A stretch of 64,000 nucleotides of DNA from Virgibacillus_F flavescens (GTDB lineage: Bacteria > Bacillota > Bacilli > Bacillales > Amphibacillaceae): assembly GCF_050574275.1 (NCBI RefSeq), contig NZ_CP192260.1, positions 1,550,001 to 1,614,000 on the forward strand. Reading direction: 5' to 3'. The translations under genes and the position numbers were made by a program. The notes under the pieces are model-generated. The model had not been told where the DNA came from. It did no database searches and saw only the letters and a program-made list of their open reading frames with translations. Shown piece after piece: positions 24,238 to 33,898 of this stretch. Positions within the stretch are counted from its first letter, which is position 1, and each line of letters opens with the position of its first letter.

Positions 24238-25842
24238 TTACCTTTTGTGGAAAACTCGTTCACCTTTACTCCAGGTCTCGATAACTTCGATATTGTTTAA
24301 ATCGCTTGATTTGATTTCTTTAGGATGTTCGGAAAGCAATACAAGGTCTGCCTGTTGACCAGGTTCGATTCTTCCTTTTTCATTCTCGCGGAATTCAAGC
24401 TCCGCGCCGCTTTGTGAATACCCTTGGAAACTTCGGTCGATCGACAGCTTTTCATTTGGTATCCAGCCACCTTCAGGATTACCACCTGTATCTGTTCGGT
24501 TAACGGCTGCGAAAATCCCTGTTAACGGAGACAATGGGCCGATTGGCGTATCCGAACTAAGCGTAAATGGTATTTCCATTCTATCTACTGTGTTCCATGG
24601 ATTACAGTACTTTTCCTGATCCTCACCAACCCATTTTACGGTTTGCGAGTGTTCATCCATCATAAATCCAGGTTGTGTTTCAATATATGGCTTCACTTCC
24701 TGAAGTCTTTCCAATAAGTCTGGAGCAAGTACCTGTGCATGAATAATGCGGTGTCTCAGACTTTTCGTATCGACTTTTTCAAGTGCATTTAATGCCTCTT
24801 CCACTGCTCGATCACCAATTGCGTGCATGGCCACCTGCATCCCATTGTCATGCGCAGTTTTAACCATTTCATTCAGTTCTTCCTGCTTATAAATCAGGTT
24901 ACCGCTCGTCTCGGGTTTATCATGATAAGCCTGTCTTAATGCGGAAGTATGCAGCCGTTGTGTGCCATCCAAAAAGATTTTAACTGAACCTACTTTAACA
25001 CGTTCACTACCGTCACCCGTTCGTTTGTCGTTGGTACGAAGCAAGTTCTTCAGATCATCATTATTAAAAATATAATGATGGAGATGAACGTCAAGGCTTA
25101 AATGTCCATCTTTTTCCAGATCAAGATACGTCTGCCAGAGTCGATCATAGTTACCAACAAAATTTAAATCATCCGTATGAGCCGAAGTAATTCCGCTTTT
25201 GTTTAAGTGTGGTACTGCATCTCGAACAGCCTCATAAATTTCAGATTCATCTTTTTGACGAAAATTAAATTTGATGAAGTGTACAGCAGTATCCTTAAAG
25301 CGACCGGTCCAATTCCCGTTATCGTCCATTTCTATGAAGGTCTCGTGATTTTTTAAAAGATTAGGTTCCTGTTTGAGGATTTTGATTGCCTCATGGTTCA
25401 CGACACATTCATGTCCATCATCATGTAAAAAGAAAACCGGCTTGTTATACTCCAGTTCATCTAAATCATCAGCGGTAAGTGGACAATCAATGTCGGTTAG
25501 CTGGCTGTCAATCAGACCACGTCCGACAACCCATTCGTTCTCTTCCATTTTTTCTTCGGTATACCGATTGGATATCAGATCCTTCATTTCTTGATAGGAT
25601 GTAACCTCACGAAAGTCAAGTTCCTTCTTCATTAAACCATAGCGCAGCAAGTGCATATGTGTGTCATTAAACCCTGCAGCAGCAACACGTCTTTCACAAT
25701 CAACCACGTGTGCGCCCTGTTCAGAAGTTAATCCATTATTAATAGATTTTATTTTCCCCTCATTCAATTCGATATGAAAAATATCCTCCGATGACTCGCT
25801 CTCAAAAGGTCTAAACAACCGTACATTATTTAAGATTTTCAA
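24238..25842 (-). CDS. YtcJ-type metal-dependent amidohydrolase
   Basis: A 534-residue amidohydrolase-superfamily protein of YtcJ length. It starts with the small beta-sandwich segment typical of the group (MKILNNVRLFRPFES), then GFNDTHMHLL near 58-67 (the H-x-H metal motif), an FLDGTQRLHTSAL region near 290, MHAIGDRAVEEAL near 339-351, IIHAQVLAPDLLERL near 366-380, and SSDTPIGPLSPLTGIFAAV near 431-449 with the metal-site aspartate. The C-terminal GQQADLVLLSEHP completes the sandwich. Such enzymes hydrolyse amide or related bonds of small molecules; the natural substrate is unknown. A single gene with its own terminator. The neighbouring maltodextrin genes give no clue to its function. Confidence 0.85.
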   Translation of the reverse strand: MKILNNVRLFRPFESESSEDIFHIELNEGKIKSINNGLTSEQGAHVVDCERRVAAAGFNDTHMHLLRYGLMKKELDFREVTSYQEMKDLISNRYTEEKMEENEWVVGRGLIDSQLTDIDCPLTADDLDELEYNKPVFFLHDDGHECVVNHEAIKILKQEPNLLKNHETFIEMDDNGNWTGRFKDTAVHFIKFNFRQKDESEIYEAVRDAVPHLNKSGITSAHTDDLNFVGNYDRLWQTYLDLEKDGHLSLDVHLHHYIFNNDDLKNLLRTNDKRTGDGSERVKVGSVKIFLDGTQRLHTSALRQAYHDKPETSGNLIYKQEELNEMVKTAHDNGMQVAMHAIGDRAVEEALNALEKVDTKSLRHRIIHAQVLAPDLLERLQEVKPYIETQPGFMMDEHSQTVKWVGEDQEKYCNPWNTVDRMEIPFTLSSDTPIGPLSPLTGIFAAVNRTDTGGNPEGGWIPNEKLSIDRSFQGYSQSGAELEFRENEKGRIEPGQQADLVLLSEHPKEIKSSDLNNIEVIETWSKGERVFHKR

Positions 25843-25916
25843 TTTCCAGTTCCCTCCCGTTGTTTTGCTTTACTAGGACTTTACCCGGAAATTCGCAACA
25901 CGTAACATAGTACTGA

Positions 25917-27677
25917 TTACCTGCTCACTTCTAATATTTTGAAACCATACGCTGCTAATTTATCTGATCTTGAAACGGAGCTCGTGCAGTCTTCTAATAG
26001 GTTATGGTCTGTAACAGATTTATCATCTGTACCGATCCATTGATCTAAATCTAGTTCAACTGCGGTATCTCTGTTGTTCAGGATGAAAATATATCGTATA
26101 TCAGCTGATGTTCTTTCATAGACCAATAGTTCGGATGAATCTTCTCTATCCAGAAAGCGAAATTCACCGGCGTGGGACAGATTGGTTTTTCTGAATTGTA
26201 TTAAACGTTGAATATATTGAAACAGCTCCCTATCCTGTTCTTTTTCATCCCATATCATACAAGCGCGGCATTCCGGATCTTCGCCACCATCCATTCCGAT
26301 TTCATCACCATAATAAATGCAGGGTGATCCAGTGAAGGTAAGCTGAAACAGGTACATAAGTTTAACCCTCTCAGCGTTCCCTTCCGCTAATGTCAGGATT
26401 CGCGATGTATCATGACTGTCCAGTAAATTAAACGACACTTCATTAACGTTTTTTGGGTACATATGGTTTACTTCATTTATCATGTGAGTGAAGGTATCAG
26501 TTTGAATGGTATGCTTTCCGAAGTAGTCGATAACAGCGTTAGTAAATGGATAATTCATTACAGCATCAAACTGGTCACCTTCAAGCCATGGCATGGAGTC
26601 ATGCCAGATTTCCCCTAATATATATGTGTCGGGTTTAATTTCTTTAACAACCCTGCGAAAGTCACGCCAGAATGCATGGTCGACCTCATTTGCGACGTCA
26701 AGACGCCACCCGTCAATATCAAACTCTTTCGTCCAGTAACGTGCAACGTCTAAAAGGTATTTTTTTACTTTTGGATGCTCAGTATTTAATTTGGGCATCG
26801 AAGGGACGAAAGCAAACGTATCGTAATTTGGCCGAGGTTCAGTGACTAATGGAAAATCCCATATATGAAACCACTCTTTATATTTTGATTTCTCCTGATT
26901 TTTCAATACGTCTTGGAATGGCTCGAAAAAATATCCACTATGATTAAAAACCGCGTCAAGCATGACACGAATACCCCGGGCATGACATTCTTTTACTAGT
27001 AATCGGAACGTTTCTTTGTCACCAAACTGCGGATCGATCTCCATGTAGTCAATGGTGTCGTATTTATGGTTGGAATTCGCCTTAAATATCGGCGTGAAAT
27101 AGATTCCATTGACTCCAAGTTCCCTGAGGTGATCCAGGTGATCAATAACCCCTTGAAAGTCTCCTCCAAACATATTAGCAGGCGTTGGCTCAGCACTCCC
27201 CCACGGTAAAGCCCCAGCAGGATCGTTGGTTGAATCACCATTTGCAAACCGTTCTGGAAAGATCTGATACCAGATTGTATCTTTTACCCAGGAAGGGGGA
27301 GTGAACACATCGATGCTATTTATAAAAGGGAAGCAGAAATAGTTCGCAATATCTTCAGGTACGAAAGAAAAAATTCCTTTCTCCGTGTAAAAACATGATT
27401 CACTTAAATCAGAACAGTGAAAGGCATACCGCATTCGTTTAAATTCCGGTTTTACTTCAGCAAACCAAAAGTCATGAAGGGCAGTCGATCCGGATTTAGT
27501 CATAGCTAGCGATTCCTTTTTCCACGTCTTATCAATCCATTCGTAGGGATCACCATAAATAAGATTGGCGGATTTCAAATCATTCTTTTTTGTTTGCAGA
27601 ACAATATGGAGAGTCTCCTGATTGTATGCGTAAGCAAAATTATTAATAGGGCGATGATAGAGAGATTCTTTATGCAT
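25917..27677 (-). CDS. mdxD: Cytosolic neopullulanase/maltogenic amylase/cyclomaltodextrinase (GH13_20)
   Basis: A 586-residue enzyme, the usual length of the neopullulanase/cyclomaltodextrinase group, with no signal peptide. The N-terminal starch-binding-like domain (about 1-120) is followed by the GH13 barrel: WVKDTIWYQIFPERFANGD near 140, DAVFNHSG (region I), DGWRLDVANEV with the nucleophile D, ILGEIWHD with the acid/base E, and LLDSHDTSR (region IV). It trims maltodextrins and cyclodextrins to maltose and glucose. ATG at 27677 is chosen; AAAGGAG precedes it. A 14-bp operator palindrome directly abuts that ribosome binding site. It is divergent from mdxEFG and matches B. subtilis MdxD by position. 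Confidence 0.93.
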   Translation of the reverse strand: MHKESLYHRPINNFAYAYNQETLHIVLQTKKNDLKSANLIYGDPYEWIDKTWKKESLAMTKSGSTALHDFWFAEVKPEFKRMRYAFHCSDLSESCFYTEKGIFSFVPEDIANYFCFPFINSIDVFTPPSWVKDTIWYQIFPERFANGDSTNDPAGALPWGSAEPTPANMFGGDFQGVIDHLDHLRELGVNGIYFTPIFKANSNHKYDTIDYMEIDPQFGDKETFRLLVKECHARGIRVMLDAVFNHSGYFFEPFQDVLKNQEKSKYKEWFHIWDFPLVTEPRPNYDTFAFVPSMPKLNTEHPKVKKYLLDVARYWTKEFDIDGWRLDVANEVDHAFWRDFRRVVKEIKPDTYILGEIWHDSMPWLEGDQFDAVMNYPFTNAVIDYFGKHTIQTDTFTHMINEVNHMYPKNVNEVSFNLLDSHDTSRILTLAEGNAERVKLMYLFQLTFTGSPCIYYGDEIGMDGGEDPECRACMIWDEKEQDRELFQYIQRLIQFRKTNLSHAGEFRFLDREDSSELLVYERTSADIRYIFILNNRDTAVELDLDQWIGTDDKSVTDHNLLEDCTSSVSRSDKLAAYGFKILEVSR

Positions 27678-27696
27678 TTTATTCGCAGCTCCTTTG

Positions 27697-27710
27697 TACA
27701 AACGTTTGTA
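27697..27710. promoter_or_regulatory. LacI-type operator O1 next to the mdxD ribosome binding site
   Basis: Perfect palindrome TACAAACGTTTGTA. It shares the CAAACGTTT core with the second operator at 27882-27901 and lies between the mdxD promoter and its ribosome binding site. Probable target of the LacI-family regulator encoded at 33899. Confidence 0.7.
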
Positions 27711-27724
27711 TTTTATTGTCCGTA

Positions 27725-27752
27725 ATAATGAAAGAAAGCATGTATTTGTCAA
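27725..27752 (-). promoter_or_regulatory. Predicted sigma-A promoter of mdxD
   Basis: On the minus strand TTGACA (27752-27747), 16 bases, then CATTAT (27730-27725). The operator at 27697-27710 lies just downstream. Confidence 0.6.
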
Positions 27753-27842
27753 ATAATGTATACCATCATTATAGCAGTTATTAAAATAAATGTAAGCGCT
27801 ATACGATTTATATACTAAGGTTTTTAAGAATAAAAATAATTG

Positions 27843-27870
27843 TTGAAATTTTCAAGGAACCGTGTATAAT
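27843..27870 (+). promoter_or_regulatory. Predicted sigma-A promoter of mdxE
   Basis: TTGAAA (27843-27848), 16 bases, TATAAT (27865-27870). The operator starts 11 bases after the -10 box, where a bound repressor would block initiation. Confidence 0.75.
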
Positions 27871-27881
27871 AATATTAAATC

Positions 27882-27901
27882 TTGTGCAAACGTTTTCACA
27901 A
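27882..27901. promoter_or_regulatory. LacI-type operator O2 downstream of the mdxE promoter
   Basis: TTGTGCAAACGTTTTCACAA is an almost perfect 20-bp palindrome (TTGTG-N-AAACGTTT-N-CACAA), typical of MalR/LacI-family operators and close to the cre pattern. CcpA binding here is also possible. Confidence 0.75.
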
Positions 27902-27938
27902 ATCATGCGCAAGCAATACATTTGGGAGGTCAAATTAG

Positions 27939-29228
27939 ATGAAGAAATGGTTAAGCACTATTTTAGGAATGTTGCTTTTAATAGGTTTACTAGCTGCATG
28001 TGGGCCGGAAGAGACGAAATCAACAGATAAAGGTTCTGACAGTGAGGGTGATAAGGCTTCACAGGAGATGCCTGAAAAACCTGAAAAGCTTACGTTGTGG
28101 GTGAATGCTGAAGAAAAGCAGGAAAAAGCAGTTAAAGAAATCACTGAAAAATATACAGAAGAAAAGGGAATTGAAGTGGAGATAGTTCCAATAGATATGC
28201 TTGATCAAGTGGAAAAACTGGACGTTGAAGGACCCGCTGGAAATGGACCGGATATTATTTTCCAGCCACATGATCGCATTGGAGACCTTGTACTTCGTGG
28301 GTTGGTTGCACCAGTTGAATTAGGTGATACAAAATCAGGATATACAGATACAGCTTTACAGGCCGTACAATATGATGGGGATTACTGGGGATACCCAGCA
28401 GTTATTGAAACATACGCAATGTATTATAATAAATCTTTAGTAGATGATGCACCAGCAACAATGGATGATTTAATGGCCATTGCAGAAAGTGATACAAAGC
28501 CAAGTGAAGATAAATTCGGATTTCTTATGGAAGCTGCCAATTTCTATTTTGTCTATCCATTCTTTTCAGGTAATGGCGCTTATGCATTTGCAAATGAAAA
28601 CGGAAATTACGACATCACTGATATTGGTCTAGCAAATGAAGGAGCAGTAGAAGGGGGTAAATTGGTACAATCTTGGTTTGAGAAAGATTATATTCCACAA
28701 GATTTAACACCGGATATTATGAATGGTTTATTTAAAGAAGGAAAGGTTTCAACTGTAATTAACGGACCATGGATGGTTCGTGAATATAGTGATGCGTTAG
28801 GTGAAGACTTAGCAGCAGCTCCATTACCTAAACTAAGTAATGGAGAAGTTCCAAAGTCATTTGTGGGAGTAAAATCCTATATGCAATCGTATTACTCTGA
28901 AAATCCAGAGTGGTCACAGGATCTGATGGCTTATTTAACAAATAAAGAGAATGCAATGACATATTATGACATGGCTGGAGAAATTCCACCACGTAAAGAT
29001 GTTATGGAAAGCTCAGTTATTGCAGAAGATCCAATTTACTCTGCTTTTGCCGAGCAAACAACATACGGTGAGCCAATGCCTAGTGTGCCAGCTATGCAAC
29101 AAGTATGGGAACCAATCAACAATGCACTTTCGTTTATATCAAAAGGTGAACCTGTAGAGCCTGTACTGGAAGAAGCAGTTAAAACTATTAAAAATCAAAT
29201 TGAAGCTTCAGGAGCTACTACAGAATAA
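27939..29228 (+). CDS. mdxE: Maltodextrin ABC transporter substrate-binding lipoprotein
   Basis: A 429-residue family-1 (MalE-type) binding protein with lipoprotein signal MKKWLSTILGMLLLIGLLAAC (C21 lipidated), followed by a low-complexity linker rich in E, K and S. The mature domain has GPDIIFQPHDRIGDLVLRG near 102-120, where MalE has its sugar-contact loop, YPAVIETYAMYYNKSL near 149-164, and NGPWMVREYSDALG near 274-287. It captures maltodextrins outside the membrane. Its start has GGGAGG eight bases upstream. It is first in mdxEFG-GH31-mdxR, and a hairpin separates it from mdxF. Confidence 0.93.
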   Translation: MKKWLSTILGMLLLIGLLAACGPEETKSTDKGSDSEGDKASQEMPEKPEKLTLWVNAEEKQEKAVKEITEKYTEEKGIEVEIVPIDMLDQVEKLDVEGPAGNGPDIIFQPHDRIGDLVLRGLVAPVELGDTKSGYTDTALQAVQYDGDYWGYPAVIETYAMYYNKSLVDDAPATMDDLMAIAESDTKPSEDKFGFLMEAANFYFVYPFFSGNGAYAFANENGNYDITDIGLANEGAVEGGKLVQSWFEKDYIPQDLTPDIMNGLFKEGKVSTVINGPWMVREYSDALGEDLAAAPLPKLSNGEVPKSFVGVKSYMQSYYSENPEWSQDLMAYLTNKENAMTYYDMAGEIPPRKDVMESSVIAEDPIYSAFAEQTTYGEPMPSVPAMQQVWEPINNALSFISKGEPVEPVLEEAVKTIKNQIEASGATTE

Positions 29229-29243
29229 AAAATAAACATATCT

Positions 29244-29279
29244 GATATATGGAAGGCACTGCCTTCCATATATCCTTTT
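29244..29279 (+). terminator. Hairpin between mdxE and mdxF
   Basis: A long near-perfect stem GATATATGGAAGGCA/TGCCTTCCATATATC followed by CTTTT. It lies 15 bases after the mdxE stop and probably lets only part of the transcription continue to the permease genes. Confidence 0.75.
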
Positions 29280-29309
29280 AAAGATACATTTTAGTAGGGG
29301 GTTAAACAA

Positions 29310-30608
29310 ATGTCAGAACGTCAGTCAAAGCAAAAAACAGGATTAGGTCAGCCCCGTAACATTGCTACTCTTTTATCTATCATCGTTCCTGGATTAGGAC
29401 AAATATACAGCAGAAGAATACTTAAAGGTATTTTGTTCCTGATCATTACGACATCTTTCTTAGTAACTACATGGCATTACATAGATATTGGTATCTGGGG
29501 ATTATTTACACTCGGTACGATACCCCGTGAACATCATTCTATCCAGCTTTTGATTCAAGGACTGATTTCGGTTATTGTTCTCACGTTTGGATTAGCAATA
29601 TACATATTTAATATAAAGGATGCACGGCGGGATGCTATCGCACGGGAAGAAGGAAAACCTAAACCATCTTTCTTAAGCGGTATGACAAGCTTTTATGATC
29701 GTGGATTTCCTTATTTTATGATTCTGCCTGGGCTGACGATGCTGATCTTCGTTGTTGTTTTGCCATTATTATTCATGATTAGCTTAGCTTTCACAAATTA
29801 TAACCAGTATAATTCACCACCACGAAAATTATTAGATTGGGTAGGTTTTGACAATTTCGCTGCCCTATTTGATGTGGGGATTTGGCAGGATACCTTTCTA
29901 AATGTATTTACATGGACGATCGTATGGACAATCGTTGCTACAACACTTCAAATAGTTCTAGGGCTATTTCTAGCATTACTGGTTAATGATAAACGGATTA
30001 AATTCAAACGCACGTTACGAACTGTTTTGATTTTACCGTGGGCAGTTCCAGCGTTCGTATCTATATTAATTTTCTCGGCGCTGTTTAACCCAACCTTTGG
30101 GGCGATTAACCGAGATATATTGAGTCAATTCAATATGATGATACCTTGGATGTCGGATCCTTTCTGGGCAAAAACAGCACTAATTATGATTCAAACATGG
30201 CTTGGATTCCCATTTGTATTCGCGTTGTTCACCGGAGTACTGCAAAGTGTCCCTGCCGATATGTATGAAGCGGCTGATGTGGATGGAGGAAGCCGTTTTC
30301 AAAAGCTGCGGTTCATAACGCTGCCGCATGTATTGTTTGCAACTGCACCACTCTTGATTATGCAGTATGCTGGTAACTTTAATAACTTTAATATTATTTA
30401 TTTGTTTAATGAAGGTGGTCCAGCGGTACGGGGACAAAATGCTGGAGGGACTGACATTTTAATTTCATGGGTTTATAAGCTAACCTTTGAAACGAATAAC
30501 TACAATATGGCAGCTGCTATTACAATTATAATGGGATTGATTATTTCGATCTTTGCATTTTTCCAGTTCAGAAAAACAGCGGCATTTAAAGAGGAGGGAC
30601 GTTACTAA
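29310..30608 (+). CDS. mdxF: Maltodextrin ABC transporter permease MdxF
   Basis: A 432-residue MalF-type permease. An N-terminal extension of about 120 residues carries two or three helices including SIIVPGLGQIYSRRILKGIL, as in other MalF/MdxF proteins. The ABC permease core begins near residue 130 and holds the ATPase-contact EAA loop YEAADVDGGSRFQKLRFITLPH near 317-338. The protein forms the channel with MdxG. Start ATG has TAGGGGG nine bases upstream. It overlaps mdxG by one base (TAATG). No ATPase gene is present in the operon. Confidence 0.94.
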   Translation: MSERQSKQKTGLGQPRNIATLLSIIVPGLGQIYSRRILKGILFLIITTSFLVTTWHYIDIGIWGLFTLGTIPREHHSIQLLIQGLISVIVLTFGLAIYIFNIKDARRDAIAREEGKPKPSFLSGMTSFYDRGFPYFMILPGLTMLIFVVVLPLLFMISLAFTNYNQYNSPPRKLLDWVGFDNFAALFDVGIWQDTFLNVFTWTIVWTIVATTLQIVLGLFLALLVNDKRIKFKRTLRTVLILPWAVPAFVSILIFSALFNPTFGAINRDILSQFNMMIPWMSDPFWAKTALIMIQTWLGFPFVFALFTGVLQSVPADMYEAADVDGGSRFQKLRFITLPHVLFATAPLLIMQYAGNFNNFNIIYLFNEGGPAVRGQNAGGTDILISWVYKLTFETNNYNMAAAITIIMGLIISIFAFFQFRKTAAFKEEGRY

Positions 30609-31456
30609 TGGCTATGAATTCAAAAACAAAATCCAAAATAGAGGTAACGTTCATCTATTTATTCTTCTTAATTATGTTTATCATTATTGGTTATCCATTA
30701 TTCTGGGCAGTGATGATGAGTGTAAATCCTGGTTCTAATATGCTTGTAACTGATCTGTTTCCCGACAGGCCAACTCTTGAACATTACGTCTGGTTATTTA
30801 CCGATCCGGGTAGTGACTATGTAACATGGTATAAAAATAGTCTTTACGTAGCAGTTGTTAACTCCGTGTTATCGATTGTGATTACTTCACTTATCGCTTA
30901 TGCCTTCTCCAGATATAATTTCTTTGGACGTAAGTATGGATTATATTTATTCCTTTTATTACAGATGTTCCCAGCTTTAATGGGGATGGTCGCATTGTAT
31001 ATTCTGTTGAACACAATTGGATTAACGGATTCCTTATATGGTTTAATGCTGATATATATTGGTGGTCAAATACCATTTAATGCATGGCTTGTGAAAGGGT
31101 ACCTGGATACGATTCCTAAAGAACTGGATGAAGCAGCAAAAATTGATGGTGCAGGACATTTAAAGATTTTCTGGACAATTATTTTACCACTCGCGAAACC
31201 AATTTTAGCTGTAGTAGCTCTGTTTAATTTCATGGCACCGTTTATGGACTTCCTATTGCCGCGTATTGTACTGACAAGCCCAGAAAACTATACATTAGCG
31301 CTTGGGTTGTATAATTTTATTAATGATCAGTTTTCAACTAACTTCACCCGATTTGCTGCTGGATCCATATTAATTGCAATTCCAATTGCACTAGTATTCT
31401 TACTGTTGCAACGATACTTAATTTCAGGGTTAACCAGTGGTGCAACAAAAGGATAA
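30608..31456 (+). CDS. mdxG: Maltodextrin ABC transporter permease MdxG
   Basis: A 282-residue MalG-type permease with six helices. It has a periplasmic-side loop, FPDRPTLEHYVWLF, near residue 53 and the EAA motif LDEAAKIDGAGHLKIFWTIILPLAKP near 171-196, which docks with the ATP-binding subunit. It starts on the last base of the mdxF stop, so the two are translationally coupled. The ribosome binding site GAGGGACG lies inside the end of mdxF. With MdxF it moves maltodextrins handed over by MdxE. The energy-coupling ATPase must come from elsewhere (MsmX in B. subtilis serves several such systems). Confidence 0.94.
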   Translation: MAMNSKTKSKIEVTFIYLFFLIMFIIIGYPLFWAVMMSVNPGSNMLVTDLFPDRPTLEHYVWLFTDPGSDYVTWYKNSLYVAVVNSVLSIVITSLIAYAFSRYNFFGRKYGLYLFLLLQMFPALMGMVALYILLNTIGLTDSLYGLMLIYIGGQIPFNAWLVKGYLDTIPKELDEAAKIDGAGHLKIFWTIILPLAKPILAVVALFNFMAPFMDFLLPRIVLTSPENYTLALGLYNFINDQFSTNFTRFAAGSILIAIPIALVFLLLQRYLISGLTSGATKG

Positions 31457-31498
31457 CTAATTTTAGTGTTTATCGAAACGAAACGAGGAGGCTTACCA

Positions 31499-33853
31499 AT
31501 GCTTGAGGATACTAGTTTTGCTATTCATCCAGATAAAGAAAAAAATACTAAAACTGCAGGGTACCGCGATATTGGACCGGTAGTGAGCTATAAAAAAAAT
31601 GAATCCAGCTTTGCGTTTGATTGTGAGCACGGATACGTTAATATTCAATTCTTCACGCCTTCCATTGTTAGGATTGTAATGAATCCCGGGCAGGTACCAG
31701 TTCTGGACAATTCAAAGGCTGTAATTGCTCCACCAGCAGCTGTAGAGGTTTTTGAAAAAAAGGAATCGGATTCGGTAATACTGAAAACGAGTCAACTGGA
31801 GCTTGTGATTAATCAAACACCATTCCGCGTAACTGTTATGGATGAAAACGGAATAGTGATTCTTGACGAAGGAGAACGGGGACTGAGTCATATGGTTTCT
31901 GGTGAAGTGATTGCCCATAAAGTAATGCATACTGATGATCATTTCTACGGGTTTGGCGAGAAATCAGGCTTTCTGGATAAACGTGGCGAAAAATATACCA
32001 TGTGGAATACAGATGTTTATGCACCGCACAATCCGGAGACAGATCCCTTATATGAATCGATTCCATATTTCATGACACTACGGAACGGTCGGGCACACGG
32101 GGTGTTTTTTGATAATACATTTCGAACAGTTTTTGATATGAAGACTTCTGAAGATACATATGGGTTTATGGCAGAAGGCGGCCAGTTGGATTACTATGTT
32201 TTAGCTGGTCCAACCCCAAAAGCAGTTTTGCAGCAGTATACCGAGCTGACTGGAAGAATGCCTGTTCCGCCAAAGTGGGCACTCGGTTATCATCAGTCGC
32301 GGTACAGCTATGGATCCGAAGCTGAGGTACGTGCGCTTGCAGAAAATTTTGTGGATCGTGATATACCGGTGGATGTTATTCATTTAGATATACATTATAT
32401 GGATGGGTACCGTGTTTTTACATTTGATAAGGAGAAATTCCCCAACCCGGAAAAGATGATTGCTGATTTACGGGAAATGGGTATCCGAATAGTTCCAATA
32501 GTTGACCCTGGCGTAAAGAAAGATTCAGAGTACCGGACTTATCAAGAAGGAGTTCGGGGAGATCATTTTTGTAAATATATTGAGGGCGAAATGTATTATG
32601 GGGATGTATGGCCAGGCAAAAGTGCATTTCCGGACTTTACAGAAGAAAAAGTCCGGAAGTGGTGGGGCGAGAAACATGCCTATTATACGGATATGGGCAT
32701 CGAAGGAATATGGAATGACATGAACGAACCAGCAGTATTTAATGAAACTAAAACGATGGATGTAGCTGTAATGCATCGTAATGATGGTAACCCAGCTACT
32801 CATCGAGAATTGCATAATGTCTATGGACTGCTGATGGGCAAAGCAACATATGAAGGCATGAAGGAGAAGCTGAATGGAAAACGTCCATTCTTGTTAACCC
32901 GCGCTGGTTATGCTGGTGTTCAACGGTATGCTTCAGTGTGGACTGGTGATAATCGCAGCTTCTGGGAACACCTGCAAATGTCTTTACCTATGTGCATGAA
33001 CTTAGGATTATCCGGAATCCCGTTCACGGGACCGGACGTCGGTGGATTTGCTCATGACACAAACGCAGAACTGTTGGTGCGGTGGACCCAGGTGGGTGCA
33101 TTTACGCCATACTTCCGAAATCATTCAGCTATTGGAACACATTACCAGGAGCCATGGCAATTTGGTCGAGATAATGAAGCAATAATGAAAAAATATATCC
33201 AGATGCGTTACGAGTGGATGCCTCAGCTATATTCGTTATTTTATCAGGCAAGTGAAACAGGTTTGCCAATTATGCGTCCGTTACTTATGGAATTCCCGAA
33301 GGACACAAAAACATATAACTTGAACGATCAATTTATGATTGGGGATAATGTAATCGTAGCACCTATTCTTGCCCCGGGTGCAACAGATCGAGCAGTTTAC
33401 CTGCCTGAAGGTCAATGGGTTGATTTTGCAAATGAAACAGTATATCCAGGAAATCAGGTTCACTTAGTTCATGCTGAGCTCTCGGAACTTCCTATTTTCG
33501 TAAAAAAAGGAACAGCGCTTTTGCAGGGGGAATGGACATCAAACGCAGATAAACTTCCACATACAGTTTCCATGAATGTTTTTGCAGGCTCGGACGGAGA
33601 ACGATATGAGTTTACTCATTATGATGATGACGGTGAAACCTTTGCTTATGAAAACGGTGCTTATATAAAACTCAAGGTGGAAATACTATCTAAAAAAGAT
33701 GCTATACAAGTTAATCTGGTGAGCCGGGAAGGAGACTTCATCCCCTCATACCGTACAATTGATATAAAGCTGTTTGGTTTATCTGATGGGCAGGAAGTTT
33801 TAGTGAATGGTGAAGTAGTTCGTGACAAAAGACGCATACATTTAGTAGAATAG
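31499..33853 (+). CDS. Alpha-glucosidase, glycoside hydrolase family 31
   Basis: A 784-residue GH31 enzyme without a signal peptide. The ATG at 31499 follows GAGGAGG at proper distance; an earlier in-frame ATT/GTG region lacks one. An N-terminal beta domain (about 1-240) precedes the barrel with PKWALGYHQSRYSYGSEAEV near 257-276 and the nucleophile motif IEGIWNDMNEPAVFN near 400-414. RAGYAGVQRYASVWTGDN near 467-484 lies around the expected acid/base, and FTGPDVGGF and FRNHSAIGTHYQEPW follow. It releases glucose from the non-reducing ends of imported maltodextrins. Its place in the mdx operon supports this. Start is 42 bases after mdxG. Confidence 0.93.
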   Translation: MLEDTSFAIHPDKEKNTKTAGYRDIGPVVSYKKNESSFAFDCEHGYVNIQFFTPSIVRIVMNPGQVPVLDNSKAVIAPPAAVEVFEKKESDSVILKTSQLELVINQTPFRVTVMDENGIVILDEGERGLSHMVSGEVIAHKVMHTDDHFYGFGEKSGFLDKRGEKYTMWNTDVYAPHNPETDPLYESIPYFMTLRNGRAHGVFFDNTFRTVFDMKTSEDTYGFMAEGGQLDYYVLAGPTPKAVLQQYTELTGRMPVPPKWALGYHQSRYSYGSEAEVRALAENFVDRDIPVDVIHLDIHYMDGYRVFTFDKEKFPNPEKMIADLREMGIRIVPIVDPGVKKDSEYRTYQEGVRGDHFCKYIEGEMYYGDVWPGKSAFPDFTEEKVRKWWGEKHAYYTDMGIEGIWNDMNEPAVFNETKTMDVAVMHRNDGNPATHRELHNVYGLLMGKATYEGMKEKLNGKRPFLLTRAGYAGVQRYASVWTGDNRSFWEHLQMSLPMCMNLGLSGIPFTGPDVGGFAHDTNAELLVRWTQVGAFTPYFRNHSAIGTHYQEPWQFGRDNEAIMKKYIQMRYEWMPQLYSLFYQASETGLPIMRPLLMEFPKDTKTYNLNDQFMIGDNVIVAPILAPGATDRAVYLPEGQWVDFANETVYPGNQVHLVHAELSELPIFVKKGTALLQGEWTSNADKLPHTVSMNVFAGSDGERYEFTHYDDDGETFAYENGAYIKLKVEILSKKDAIQVNLVSREGDFIPSYRTIDIKLFGLSDGQEVLVNGEVVRDKRRIHLVE

Positions 33854-33898
33854 AATTCAAACGAGATTCTAAATCAGGTAAAGTAGAGGGTGGAATAA

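Noticed and set aside
24238..27677. Amidohydrolase as part of the maltodextrin operon
   Set aside because: Same direction and a short gap to mdxD, but no metabolic link. Co-transcription is possible, functional membership is not supported.
27791..27804. A further cre site in the mdx divergent region (TGTAAGCGCTATAC)
   Set aside because: The end of the consensus (CA) is missing, and the two palindromic operators nearby explain regulation better.
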